Origin: Montifringilla adamsi
Lineage: Eukaryota > Chordata > Aves > Passeriformes > Passeridae
Assembly: GCA_017590115.1 (NCBI GenBank)
Contig: JAGGNK010006637.1
Span: forward strand, 129,138-193,137
Length of the DNA stretch: 64,000 bases
Direction of reading: 5' to 3'
Shown here: piece after piece, positions 38,131-51,900 of the stretch
How positions within the stretch are numbered: position 1 is the stretch's first letter
How the letters are laid out: every line of letters starts with the position of its first letter
Program-made: the position numbers and the translations under genes
The notes under the pieces: model-generated
Database searches by the model: none
Told to the model about the DNA's origin: nothing
What the model saw: the letters and a program-made list of their open reading frames with translations, nothing else

Positions 38131-41100
38131 GTGTGTTCAATGAGTTAAGCTTAAAACCCTGCACTGCTTATCACACATTACAAAAGGAAAGGGATATCTA
38201 ATACAGATTTTTATTAATTGTTATATCTGTACTTCCATTTTGTATTCCTCATTACTGCTGATAGGTAACCCCCCAAACAGGAGCTGAGCAAAATTCCTTC
38301 ATTTCCATATTCTATCTGAGTTACTCGACCATAGTGAATAAGGAATGACTTTGTTGTGCCAATAGTTGTGTTCATGACAGTTCAGTTTGGTTTGCACAGG
38401 TTGGCACAGCCTATCTAATTTTCTGGCAAACTCTCTGGAGAGTCTTCTGGGTGAGCACTGCCTTATTGCCTTGCTGCAGCTTAATATGAAAACACACAGC
38501 AGCATATCATGTTAGTAGAAGGGCATGTAAACAAGTATTTACAGGCTTTTGATCATGGTGTAGGTGCCCAAACAACACTGCCAAAAATGGTCATCTGTCA
38601 AAGAGGTGGCATAAGATAGTTAAATGAGATTTAAAATAAAAAGCCAGGATTTTTTCAGCTGTTATCAGTTTCTGTGCAAACATTTCCTGAAAGCTGAGAC
38701 TTCAGCATGTGAATGAGGTACCACTTCCACTGTATCCAGGCTGGCAGAAGGATGTGGCTCAGCACAGCAGCCCCAGCTCTGCCAGCCCTCACGGAAGTTT
38801 GGGTTCCCCAACTCACCTTTCCCCTCCAGCCTACCTGGAAAAAAGCCCATTTCCCTGTGACTATGCAATGGCAGTAAGAAGTAAGACCAGGCCCTGGTCT
38901 GGATTGTAAGAAGTAAAAATGTTTTTTGTGTGTGTACTCCATGTATATCCCTGAAAGAGAAAATCACAGTCTTCTAGTTCTTTAGGCACCTCAAACCTGG
39001 CACAAGTGTTTAAAAATCTTAGAAGTTCACTGCAAAGTTAGCTTAATAGACACTACTCACAATTAAATATTTTAGACATCTTACATTTTTTCCCATAATT
39101 CCAACAAGAATTAGATCACAATATGGATTAATTTCTTGCCACATCCAATTTTTTGTTGCAAGATGTTTTGAAGGAGTGAAACACAAATACAAGTTGCTGA
39201 CATTTGTAAACTCTCCCTTTTATTGTACACACAAACATAAAATAGCTGACATTTGGCTCTTTCATCCTTTCTTCCCTGTTTGTTCTGTGCAAATATTATC
39301 CAGACAGATGTGTTAAATAAATATAATAGTATCTATAAACAAGGATATATAAATCTCATTGTCCTGGTCAACAGCTCAGGACTAAACTATCCTCCTAAGC
39401 CATTCTGATCTGCAAGTGACCTTGAGCTAATTGCTTTCCTACAGTGTTACATGAAGGTCACTATACTTCCTAATCTCACGCTATTTATTTATTTATTTAC
39501 AGGTAGCAATACTGTATCAGTAACCTTTGAATTGTATTTGTATCATTTTATGGGGTGGAGTTACAGTAGTTTATAAACTATGTGATTATTGTTTTCTGGT
39601 TACTATGTTTGTATGAATGTAAAAAAGATATAATGAATTTTTTCATCTGGCTTTTTGGGATGGAATGGGGTGCTGAAACTAACAATTTTCTGATCAATGA
39701 GAACTGCAACCTCTTTGAAAATTATCATGATCTATGCCTGCTACAACTCCTTACTTCATAATACAAATGTACTGTGCCATGTATTTCTTCACACTTTGTG
39801 TCTCAGTGCTGCCATCTTTTAAATAATATCACAAGAGGGTTGGCTAGTACTTAGAGTGTGATTGTCCTCTGCATTCATTGCTGAATACTAAAAGTTCCTG
39901 TCTCTTAAGGCCCCTTTAAATGACAATACTGCTATATTTTTTGCTTTAAGATTTCTGTTGGCATGTGAAAATGTGGATAACCAGAGAAGCTTACAGTTTG
40001 CTTTAATGACAAGTTACCTGAAGTTGTACAATAGCCTCTGTGTTGACTTCTCTAAGCACTGTCAATGCTCAGCATATCCCAGGATCAAACCCCTGATGAG
40101 AATGGAGTGAATTGATTTACTGTTTCCTGCTTTCTTATTGAATGCTTTTATATTCTTTCATAAACTAGTAAAACTCCAATCATCAGAATTAAGAGGTCAT
40201 GGTGAAATGACTGAAGTAGCTAATTAGAAGAGCCACTGCATACTTTAAGGCCCTGATTCAGGGATATCTATCAATACAGTGGATACTGCTTAATCATGAA
40301 ATCAATACTTCAAATTAAGCACACGTGCTCACCACTTGGCCAGAAGCTGATTTGCAATAGCATTTCCATAGTGTTTAAGAACAAAGTATTAGCTTGTTGA
40401 AATGCTTTCTGATTACCTTAGTGCTCAAACTTCTACAGTTGCTTTCCCCTGAGGAACCTCAAAAGAATCTGAAGAGATTTCTACCAATTGTGATTTTGGA
40501 ACGTGTGGATATGGGAAACATTTGGCAAAATATTTAACTGGGATCAAGTTTGCAATTCTTGGCTTCCAGACATCTTCTGTAACCAGGCACTGGTGACAAT
40601 GGAGAGCGGAGACAACAAAGCCTCAGCAGAGGTTTTGGGCCTCTGCTGAAATCTCACCTGCAATTGCAAAAATTAACAGGTGAAAAAAAATACATACTAA
40701 AAATAGCTGAAAATATTCCCCCTGACCCCAAACCTATGACAACAAAAAGAGTTTTGGATGCTGAGATTGACCTTTAGAGATCCCAAGCTGGTCCATGTTG
40801 CATTGAAGCTTTCTTCTTACATTGCCAGACTTTGGCAGCCTGCAACACCACACCTGCTGTTTATCCTGCAAGCTGGTGACCAAGCTATTTGTGCCAACCC
40901 ACTGCATTTCCTCCATCCTGGTCTGCCCTCACAGTGATCAGAAATCTAAGGTACAGAACTTTCACTGCACAAAGGGTTAAGCAGACTAGAAACAAAAATT
41001 TAAAAATAATTGTGTATACATTTTCTAACTCTAAGCTTTGATATTTATGTGACAAAAATTCTGCATATGAAAAAATTTGATTAAAATTAATATGTGAAAA

Positions 41101-42814
41101 GGTAAAAGGGGATAAAGTTACACACCAAAGGCTGAATAACTGATGTCTGAAATACTGAGCTACAATAGATAAGGATAACAGCAGTGGTAAAAGAAATATT
41201 TAGACTACAGATGATGATGCTTGCTAGGAGAAAAACATTGTTCTTATATCTTATGGTTAAAACTGCCTCCTCTTAATAAATTAACCTTTCCTCAGATGAG
41301 GTTGTGCATGGAAACTCTGACAGCATGCAGTTTAGGTTAGGGGTTTCATGGATGTCTGTAGGGCAGTTACTCTTTCCAAGCAGGACAGTTCATTTCAAAG
41401 TGACCACAGCAGAGCTCACTTACCACCCTCACTGTGCTTGCAGGATGCTTGCCAGCATGCTTGCTCTCAGTAGCCCAACACTGGATCTCCGCCTTCTGAA
41501 AACCAGGCTGTTACTTCACATTCGCTCCAAAATTAGTTAGTGATTCATTCTGGCATGTTAGCAATGACACCAGCCTGAGGACACCTGGAGCAGCATCTTC
41601 TGGAGATAAATGCACACTATGTATTAAACCTGAGTCATGATCCCACACCTCAGGTAGTATTAATGAAGAAAAAAATTAGGTTGAAGCCCATCCAGAAATA
41701 CCAGTCTGTGAAAATCCATCCCTTGCTCATTTCTAGAAGCACAAGGCTGTGAAGAAGCTTTTAGCATGGCCTGCGAAGATGTCATCTTGTTGGCAGCCTT
41801 CCCCAGCCACCCGTGGCCTCACCATTTGGAAGCAAGCCGTGAAGAGCCCATGGAGAAATGCTATATCTGCTTGGTTATTAATAGTTGTCTGGTACTGCTG
41901 CTGTTGTATTCCTGGTATCTTTCCTCATGTTGCTGCACATGGTCACATGTTGGGATTTCAGTAGTGCATGGAGAGAGAACTCTGTGTGTGTAGTGACAGG
42001 GCAGGAGCTCTGGAACCACATGCTGAGGTCACGTGCCCATGGGGCTCTGATGCACCAACTTCATTTGGCTACCAAGTGCCCACACCTCCTCACCAAGAGG
42101 ATGTTGGTACCTAGTAAGAAGGAAAAGTGTTATGGATGGAGACAAAGACAGGGAGATCAGTCACCAGTCACTTTTAGAAACAAGCCAGGTGCCACCTGAG
42201 GAAAATTACTTTAATTTCTTACCATTCCAGTAAGTTTGGAAAGTGAGCAGTAAAGACAAAAACTAAAGCACCTTTCTCAGCTCACTCATTCACTCAGGCT
42301 CGTCTCCCTGTTTCCAGATTCCTTCACCCCTTCCATACAGCCAGAGCAGGGGACAGGTAATGCATGTTGTGGTCAGGTGTGACAGTTCCTCTTCTTCCTC
42401 CTTAGGTAACTTTCACACCTTCTTTCTTATGCAAGACTGGCCCAGGATGAATTTTCCAGCAACCTAGGTGAGCGCATAAGGAGGAGCCTGGGTAATGGCC
42501 TTGCTGGGGAAAGCAGCATGCCTTGCAGACAAAGACTTAATATGTGCCACTCCCAAGGCCTGATGGGAGCCTAAACATGGATGTATGCACATTTACTTCC
42601 CTTCTGGATTCTGCAGGGCTGTTCGCAAGCAGTTTGGAGAAGTTAGTTTTCTCAGTGGGGAGCAGACCACTGGATAGCAATCAATAAAGCAATCCTTTAA
42701 TATTCCTCTGACTGGGCAAAAAAAAAAGGTAGTTTGTACTATAAATTTGTGTTGAAAAGAAGCTGCCCCTCCCTCCTCTGAGGAAGAGCCTGCAATAGAG
42801 AAAGATGGATAAAC
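38131..42814. other. Intergenic, no gene recognised
   Basis: Alternating AT-rich and moderately GC-rich stretches (38700-38900 and 41740-42190 are the GC-richer parts). Frames up to about 104 codons occur in the GC-richer parts on both strands without recognisable products. A 10-bp hairpin at 40623-40649 is listed separately. Confidence 0.6.
40623..40649. repeat. Short perfect hairpin (10-bp stem, 7-nt loop)
   Basis: The arms tcagcagagg (40623-40632) and cctctgctga (40640-40649) are exact reverse complements around ttttggg. Isolated; no transcript context is visible. Confidence 0.8.
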
Positions 42815-43065
42815 AAATAATCCTGTGGTTTTAATGAACACATCCATTATATCAGCAATAGTTATGGCAACAGGAGTTATGTACGTTGAGGAAGCATCTC
42901 TTGTGCCTTGTAAACACCTCAGCCTTCTGTCAGGGCTCCCACTGGAGCTATTTACAGCTTCAATATTACAAGGTAGCTACTCTCTAATTATACACAACTG
43001 GATTGGTTTCCACCGCTCAGGTCCTTGGCTAACCCTTAATAATAATTAATTTTTTACTGTTACAC
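42815..43065. promoter_or_regulatory. Candidate conserved non-coding element (unproven)
   Basis: Mixed-complexity DNA containing an RFX-like half-site (gttatggcaac near 42862), homeodomain-like taattata/taataattaatt words and an NFI-like ttggct (near 43024). Repeat signature and a long frame are both absent. The pattern is suggestive of an enhancer, but conservation is unknown. Confidence 0.28.
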
Positions 43066-44890
43066 TGTATATCAGCTTAAAACTTTCAAGATGCTAAGGT
43101 ATCCCAGCAGAGTATAAAACCTATTGAGATAATCAAGACATGCATGCTTTGCAACTTCTGTTTTCTTTAGTGGCAAAAAGCCCCACAGAAAGAGAAAATA
43201 AATTAAAAGGGAGCAGGACAAAGACACTGAAACTGGGACTCGGAGCTTATGCAACGACACTTGCATTGCGAGAGGTCTGTTGTCCTCATTTACTGTCTTT
43301 TTCTTTATTTTTACAAAGACCAGTGCTCAGGACTTGGTTCCAACATATGAGCATGTTAATCAGAGCTACATTAGTCAGTCTGTATGTGACACAAAACTTG
43401 CTCAGTTGCTTGAGTTTTCCTCAGTGCTAAGCTTGGAGGGATTTTCTCTTGTCAGTGGGGGCTGCAGTTTTTATGTAGGCATTTATTTGTAAACAGCAAT
43501 GGCCTGCTTAGAGCAGATGAGGTGAAAGCCAGCACAGCACAGTGCTTCACAGTGATGACCTTTGAACCAAATGATCAAAATTACTCTAGGACTTTCTGCC
43601 TGACCTGCACCCACAGAAAAAATAAAGGAAAAGGTGAAAGAGTGGGGAAAAAAATGGAAAAAACCCTCTGTTAATATTATTCTCCCAAAATGCCTCCCCT
43701 TTCTTCCCATAGTATCTGATTAGAGCCATAGACTGGGCTCTGCTTTTTTTTGTTACATGTTGCAATCAAGCAAATCAGGGAATATGCATTTCTCACAGTC
43801 CAGGAAATATTCAGGAATACAGAAGAACAGCTGGTGAGAAATGAATGTGGAGCCATTTGACAGGAAGGAAGATCTACCCCTGAGAGCAATTCCAGACGAA
43901 ATAAACATCAAAATGAATAACTTACAAGGCACTGTAACCTCATTTGTTGGCAAATTGAATACTCTTACCACACATAAATATTCTTGAGCAGAGATCTGAT
44001 CTTGTGGGCTCCCAGCTATTAAAACAGCATAGTTTTAACAGCATGTAAGGAGAGGTTGAACAAACATCTTAGCTGTAAAACTCATTAATGAGCTACCATA
44101 AACCAGTAAATTTGATAGTACAAATGCTAGAAAATCAAGTCAGGTCTCACTGTATTCACACATGGATGAACTGAGGAGATAGCAGGGAGATCACCCCAGA
44201 TGAGATGAAGTAGCTCTGCTAGGTGAGCTGTGAAGGGACAGGATGCTCCTGCTTTCAGAACCAGTCACAGGTCCTCTTCAGCAGGAGGTGCAGGGATGAT
44301 GCATTGCTCAAAGTTGAAAGGTTTGTAAGCAACACACAGGCATTTGGGGTGTGTTCTCTTCTGCAGCTTGGTAAGCTGAGAGTGCAACAGAGGGATAGTG
44401 ACTTCTGCATCGAAAGCTGGAAGGAGGTAAAAGCAGATGGACTGGTAGATTTATAGCACTACATCCAGAGTGGGACTGTGGTAGATACTGGAATGGGAGA
44501 CTGCTAAAACAGGAGGACTCTCAGTTTCTCTTCTACGTGTCTTCAGGCTAAAGCTGACTAGATGTGTTTTCCTGTATCACCTAAAGGGAAAGGCATTAAG
44601 GGGAAAACAGCCGATTTAGGGTATCTTCAGGAAGACAAATACAGATTAAGAGTACAGCTTTACAAGTTCTGGGAGCCATTTCTAGAACTCTGTTTTAGCC
44701 AGGAAAATTATTACATTATTACATAAGCCTTAGGGTATTCATTGAAATTTGCTTCTCTTTCTTTACTTTTAAAGCTTCAACAATTGTAGCAAGTGCATGT
44801 AGCATTGTGTGTCAGTCCTGACAATGCAATTTACATGATGCTTTTGTTGCATCCTCTCTCTTCAAACCCAGGAGAGATGGCTGTGATTTC

Positions 44891-44919
44891 TTTAATGGTA
44901 AGGTTTCCTTACCATTAAA
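44891..44919. repeat. Perfect hairpin (13-bp stem, 3-nt loop)
   Basis: The left arm tttaatggtaagg (44891-44903) and right arm ccttaccattaaa (44907-44919) are exact reverse complements around ttt. The tight loop would favour cruciform extrusion in DNA. Confidence 0.85.
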
Positions 44920-47112
44920 ATTTATCAAAATGACTAAAACAACGGGTTTTTTTCCTGTGGACGTGAGAACAAAGAAGGTTTATTGTCACATTTTCCAAAG
45001 GCATATTTTTAGAGACCATAAACTTTTCAACACACAGTTTCTGTATTTCTGAGCCTTGATCATACTACATTAATTGTATAGTTGCTCATTTGCCCATGCA
45101 AATGTGGCCACTGGATGTCTATGCTTATGGATGAATAGGAATGTATGAAAAATGAAAGCCATTACAAATTCAGCCTGATGTACCTGTAAATACACAAGAA
45201 AGAACAGCTTTATAACAGCTCTTTTCTACCAATATATTCAGGTTTTATTTCTTACTTTTTTTTACAGGGAGATATAGTAAGTTTTATGAGCTTTTCTGAA
45301 TTTGCTAATGGACTTATATACTAAAGCATTGAAATATGCATGTTCTTTGCTCTAAACGAATATTCTTTGCCATTTTCTTCTTTGAAAAATTGCACATTCT
45401 TTAAATTTAATTAAATAACTTCCAAAATAATTTTGGTTTGTTTTTAATTGTTCGTTTGTAAAATGTGGGTTAGAGGCAGCAAGAACCAATTTGGCTTTTT
45501 CTAAATACTACCTTACAAAATTTTGCACCAACATACTGAGCAAACGGCAGGGTAGAGGGAGGACTGTGACAGAAATAGCAAGAAAGCAGCTCCAGAATAT
45601 CTGGCAGGGATACGATGTGCAGCATTATAATGCCATCATACCCTCTCAGCATGCTACTTTATATAAGTTGAAGATGGTTGCTTGCCTTGCCAATTGCAGC
45701 TTCCAAAAGGAAAGGAGTATGTGGTAGGGTTCTTCTACCTAATGCTTAAATTCAAAGTTTTTCTATGAAACTCAGGTTTTGGAATTTTTTTTTTTCTTTA
45801 TAGAACAGCTTCAGATGTTGTTTTTTGTTGGTTTTTTTCCCTTCTTTTTCTGCTTTTTCATTTTTTTGCCTATGTCTAGGCAGGCTATCCTTTAATAGTT
45901 TTATTTTTGCTTTCTTCCACCTTTCCATATTCTATACATTTTTATGCTTAGCAAATGTTACAGTGACAAAAGAATGGAGGTGATGCAGAATTTTTGCTCT
46001 TCAACTTGAAAACACTGCAGAATATTTGAAAACTGGATAAGCAGAAAAAAATGGGAAGATGAGAACAAAAAATTTTTAAAGTTTTGGTTTTATTTTATTA
46101 TTTTTTAATTTTTTTATTTTATTCAGAGCAACAGAGGGAAAAACACACATTTATTTTAATAAATGTTTAATTTTTTTAAAATACTGAAAGAATAATATTT
46201 CTGTTTCCAAATTTTTCCAAAGTTCCAGGGTGAAAACAGTTATAGCATTTATAAACCCAAGTAAATCTATCTCTTTAAAATAAAGTTCAAGCATGAAGGG
46301 AACATTTAGTTGTAAAACCTTGACCCTTCCTACTAAACCCTCTTATTCTAGTCACTAATGCCTAGATTTTCAATCATGCTTCTATTTCTGTGGTCCCACT
46401 GCTGATCAGAAGCTCAGTGGTCAGTTTAAACCACAACTTCTTTCATATACACTGGTATGATGATTGATAGTTCATAACCTATATTATAAGAGAATAAACT
46501 GTATTACCTCCAGGCAAAAATCAAAGAAAAACTTACTGCATAGTCTAATAAAGTGCCAAATCATAAGTTCGTGAATTTTTTTGTTATTTTTAAAATATAT
46601 TTACACAAAAAAATCTATAGTACAGTACTTAAATCACAGACGTATCAATTAGGAAATTATACTGCAGTTTAAGACATGAGCTCGAGATTCAGACAGTCTA
46701 ATGTGTATCCCTGAGTTCTGCAAAGGGTTCATCACTGCAATTTGTGAACTCTACTTGGTAATCTCTGCATGAGGAATGTCTGGTCAAAGCGAAACTCAAC
46801 TCAATAGCCACCAGGTTGTCTTCAGGAGTGTTTGGTAAAATGAAGGTTAAATAAGTCAGTGTTCACTGGGAGACTGTTTCAAGCAGAGTACACTCCTCCA
46901 TGCAGGTGACACAGATATGGCATTGCTCTGCTGTCAGCCCGAGTTAATGGCCAGTTTGGCAGCCCTGCTTCTCATGAACCATGAATGAAATCCTGGTCCC
47001 AAAAAGGCAGTGGTGAAACTCCCACCAGGTGAGTAAGAAGGACACCTTCCACCTTCCAATGAAATGCCAAAGCTTATACTCTTATTGTACTTCCTGAAGC
47101 TGGATGTGAGAT

Positions 47113-47137
47113 ATTGTCATTATATGATAATGACAAT
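47113..47137. repeat. Perfect hairpin (11-bp stem, 3-nt loop)
   Basis: attgtcattat (47113-47123) and ataatgacaat (47127-47137) are exact reverse complements around atg. The flanking gatat and gagatat words are also similar. Confidence 0.8.
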
Positions 47138-47502
47138 GAGATATGTCCTTGGCTTGAGTTTCATCTATTTTGTTACTATAATCCATTTGTTTGTAAAATA
47201 AGTGTAAAGTTTACAATTTCACAAGGAACTTCACTGCTTTAAATTTATACTTCATAAAGAAAATGACTCTGTGAATGCGAAAGAGTAAAATTCATGTGAA
47301 AATTTCATTCTACCCTCAGAGTTCATGTTTATGTAGCAGCAGATTGAAAACGTTACAAGATGAACTCCAAATATAGACCTCCAGAAGTCAGTTTAAAACC
47401 CCAGACAATACGCTCCCTAGCAATATTCTCCTATTGCTCTGCTGGATGCTATCAAATGATGTGATAATAAAAGAGACACTGGAAATGGAGCAACAGCTAA
47501 TA

Positions 47503-47598
47503 AATCAAAATAAAATAAATAATAGTAAGTAAAAATAAATAAATTTTAAAATCACCCACCACCACAACAACAACAAAAAAAATAAATTAAAACAAAAA
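47503..47598. repeat. A-rich low-complexity tract
   Basis: Runs of aaataaa and aaataat words, then caccaccacaacaacaaca, then more A-rich sequence on the + strand. Simple sequence without a recognised element next to it. Confidence 0.75.
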
Positions 47599-48214
47599 AC
47601 TCTGGAGCTCTTCATTGCCATTTGAAAAAATATCCCCTAGTGTTTCAAATAAATTCTCATCTCCTTGAAGTGATCTTTCCATGAGATGTATTTTTAAAAA
47701 CAAGCTCTCTGACACCCTGCAAATTCCTTGTTGACTTATTTGGTGGCCCCTGGGAGAACATCAGGAGAGCTTTATTTGGAAGGACACTGGGGGAGAGCAG
47801 ATTAAACAGACTTCTGGCTGCATTCAATTTTCTCTAGTTTGGGGAGATTTTGCACCTTTCTTGAAGATTGTATCAGCTGGGATTAGCACATTCCTTTTCC
47901 TGCACTCCTCATAAAGCTGAGAACTAAAGAAAATTAAAATAAAGGTCAGTGAACTTGGCTACGCTTTTCTCTGGCTAAGAATTTGTCTGGCTAAGAATAT
48001 GTTTGCTTCTTTTTGCTTTGATCACACTTTGTTTTGGCAGGCTCTATGTATGCATGCATGTGTAGGGCTTTTATGGTTTTCCATTCCACTATGGAACTGC
48101 TGTGTGAATTCATCAGAATTCAGCTCACTTCCATTAACTTTGTGGAAACAATTTGTGTGTAACTTTGCTTTTAGTCTTTCATCAAATTTGCTCTTACTCA
48201 ATGATGGAGTAGCC

Positions 48215-48990
48215 CAAGGTATCCCTTTTTCTTGCTTGGAGTTGGCAGTGCTTCCTTCCCCCTCAGCCCCCCAGGATCCTGCATGTCCTCTCCTGGTTGT
48301 CCTGCACAGAGACTCACTGTCCTGCCTGTCCTGCTCTGCAAATCATCTACAGCCTCCCCAGGAGCCTCCTTCCTGCCACCCTGCAGTGTCAGCAATGGGA
48401 TTTTGGGAACACTTGTCCCTTTTGTTCCAGACCAGGTTCACTAAACCTGTGCCACAGCCCATCAGTCAGTTGCTTGGTAGTTAATTTGGGTCATTTGAAT
48501 GGACTGGATTTAAATCAGTAACCCAATTGTCACTACCAATGTCCTGAGCCAACTGCTAATCTTTGTGTATTTATACACCTGCTTTTTCTTATCATAGTTC
48601 TGAAAAAATACACAAAGGACTTTTTTTTTTTTTAATAGATACCAACATCCACCCCTTGCAACAGGTCTGAGATCAGGCCTGACAGCTTTAACCTGTACTT
48701 GCTGGTTTATGTACAGGCTCTGGAGACTACGTGGCAAATTCACAGAGGATTTCCATCATGAAGGTTTCACAGCTAAAAAGCCCACAAGCACCAGGCAGAG
48801 GAAGCAGGTCCTCAGCAGTGCCCACACAGGGAAAGGGGAGCAGGTGGACCTGAGGGGTGCCTTCACAGACCTCCCTGGCCCCACACCAGGCTTCCTGCGC
48901 TTGCCCGCAGTGCACTGCCCTTGCCATTTTGCTGAGTGTTCTGAGGCTCTTTGCCAGTTCCCCATTAGTCTATCGTAATGAGATTCAGCT
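48215..48990. other. GC-richer bipartite block, unidentified
   Basis: Two GC-rich parts (about 48230-48470 and 48640-48960) are separated by an AT-rich piece with a T-run near 48622-48637. Frames are open on both strands, including a 161-codon + frame (47999-48484), but none is recognisable and they overlap heavily. This could be a decayed transposable element; no terminal repeats were identified. Confidence 0.4.
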
Positions 48991-51900
48991 TCTGTTTGAT
49001 TTCCCTGATGAGTCTGAGCAGCAGAGCCCAGGAGAAGTCAAATAAGGGCAGGGTACTTTGTGCGACCAGAGTTGAAGTGTGGCTAAGCTTGACTAAACCT
49101 ACAAGGGACAGCAAAGGGTAAAACAGCTTACACTTACTTAGTGCTTTTCTTCCTCCTGCCTCTAAGTCCACATTCTAAGCATCTTGGGTCTACAAAGAGC
49201 TTTACCACATCTGTTCATTAGAGCTTCTTTTAATTTCCTTTTTTCTTTCTCACTAATATATTTCAAGTTAATTTCAACTTAAATCTCACTAACTCTGAGG
49301 CTGCCAGCATTCCTCTGTGAAGGGAGACCTGCTCAAAAAGCTCACCCTCCAGTTTCACCATTCCATTTCACCATCCCATTTCACAGAAAGTCCAGATGAG
49401 TAAAAGTCATGTGAATTCTGTCCTCTGGGCTGTACCACAGTATCTGTAACTCATAACATGGTAAATCTTTGGTTAAGTACAAAACATCTGGCTCCCACGT
49501 CTTGAGTTCTTGCTTTATAGTGCAGTTCAAGTGAGCAAACTAATGCCTGAATTTGCCATCTGTAATTCCTGCTTAGCTAAGAGATTAAAAAGGAAGATTA
49601 GGATCAGAGTGAGGGAGATTTGAAGGTATTATGGGCAGAGAAAATGTTAAATATTTGAGTAAGTAAAATACGTAAATGAATATATTTAGGGTTTAGGACT
49701 TTCCGTACTTTAACATATGTCAGGAATATCTTCTTGTCGAAGTTCCTGCCACAAGTTCAGGAGTCCAATGACAACTGCTGAAAACATAATTCAGTACTGC
49801 AGACATTAGGAGCAGTTTGCAGACATTTTGTACTCAAGGCCTACTTAGCTGCTTCCATTCATGGAAAACCTGGCACCAGGCTAAGCACCATCTGCAAAGC
49901 TCTGCTTGACAGTGATCTCATGAAGCACTTGGGAAGATGTCTATTTCTCATCACATGTGTGATTTTTACTAGAAAACAGTCTGTGGAGAAACCTGCAAAT
50001 CATCAAAACCTATGCTGTCAGAGGAAGGCAAGAACAAACACTGCCCACAATGGCTAGACACTCTCCAACTGCAGCATGGAAAGGTGTGACTTAAAGAGAG
50101 TTGCTACAAAAAGTGATACCTGAAGCACTAAATGCTGAAACATGAAAAATAAAGCATACATAAAATGAAAATGGATTGTTACCAACCCACTATGCTGGGG
50201 CAGGACTGGTGGTGTCAATACATCAGTGATCAAGAATAAACAACAATTACAAGGTACTTTTACTACTGTGGATGGCACTGTGAGACACTTTAAAGGGCAT
50301 GACAAAGCTAAGGCAATTAACAAAAGAAATTAGCTGGTGGAAAATATGTACTGAGAGGAATTTTTTAAGCACTTGTGCTAATTGTTTTGTTTTACAGTAG
50401 TAACTCACCATATCAGTCTCATTAGCTCATCAAAAAACTCATTTTGGTTACACAGCTGCGGAGAAAAATTTTGACTTAGAATGTGTTAAAAAATTGAATA
50501 GAAACTAGTATTTAAGATTTCATCATGTCACTATATACAGTGACACTGAAGCACGATCACTTGGTATTCTGTTCTGGTCATTTTCCTGTGTCAGTTATAC
50601 AGCAGAAATTAATAAAGATTCAGAGTCTGGATATGAACTCATATGTAACTGTCCTGACACTTCTGAGTTCAAAGGACAGGCTCTCCTTTCGACTTCTTTG
50701 TGAACTGATGAATGTAACTGTTAATGAAAAGAAAATGAAGCTGAGAGACAAAAGGGTAATGCCATTTCTCTCTTCCTAATCTATTGAAGAAATTATGTCT
50801 TCTGTTACGTAAATTAAACTGTGGCCACTTCTTCTCCCAGGTCAATGAACACCCATGTTACCTTCTTCTCCCCAGTCTTCAAAGTTAAGAAGAAACACAG
50901 TGCTGAAAAAATCATGCTTCATATGTTCCTACAAAAAAGTCCCACTATAAAAAACTTGTCAGAAGGCCACTGTTTTCCCTGTGGAGTTATGTGATGACCT
51001 GCAGCCTGTTCTTGGAATGGGTGGCAGACAGAGCCTGAGTAATTGGAAACTGTGATGTAGATGATGGTAGTGGTTCTGTGCCACAGCCATGGTGTGTTAA
51101 GCTTGCACCCTTTAGTTACTGCAGTTCTTGAAGGATTCAGCTAGGCAATCACATATATCAGGAGCTTAGTGCAGTCAAGTGACAAATAGGGATAATTGGT
51201 GCAGATCAAATGGGCTTTCGTAATGTCCATTCACAGGCATGGGCAGACAATGTCTTTCTAAGTAAGGAGATGGCAAGGCATGTGTGAAAAATTATCCCTT
51301 TGGCAATAATTCTGCTGGTGACAGATAATCAGAAATTTAAATGTTATTCTCATCTTTGGAGACCTCCTAAAATAATGGAGGATGCATGAAACCATTTGTA
51401 TTTGAAGAGAGAAGCTAAATAATTTAATATTACAGAGCAGGATGCACAGCACTGGACAGAAAAATGATGAAATCCCAGTGCAGTCTATCTTGTGCTCTCG
51501 CCACACTAATTACAGATCAATTACTTCTCAGTTGTTTGCAACCTTATCAAAGAATAGTAAATTTACTGAAAGCAAAATGTGGTAAGATGTCTTTTCATTA
51601 TTATGGTAGATTTGTTGAAACAGCTCTGACGTTGAGATTAATAAAAGCTTTCCCAGAGGTAATATGATCTGTATATATATAGTCTGAATTTTAAAAGCTG
51701 AAAACTTGATCCTAGGCAGTATCATAAAAATTTTTTCTTCTATTAATTGTTATCATGAAAACATCCTTAGTACAGAGGAGGTGGAGGAAAGAACAAAATG
51801 AGTCTGTTGATAAATTGAAAGCTTGTTATTAAAATATAAGTGTACCTTTTGCCTTCCACAGATTAGATAATTAATGAAAGTGAAGTACAAAAACTGAGAA

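Larger units (their letters stand above)
43066..48214. other. Intergenic, no gene recognised
   Basis: AT-rich DNA with low-complexity A/T stretches (46070-46180 and 47503-47598) and two small perfect hairpins listed separately. Short frames between 43140 and 43980 are not supported as genes. Confidence 0.6.

Noticed and set aside
48198..48521. Four overlapping frames suggesting a gene
   Set aside because: Different phases and both strands are equally open; explained by low stop density.
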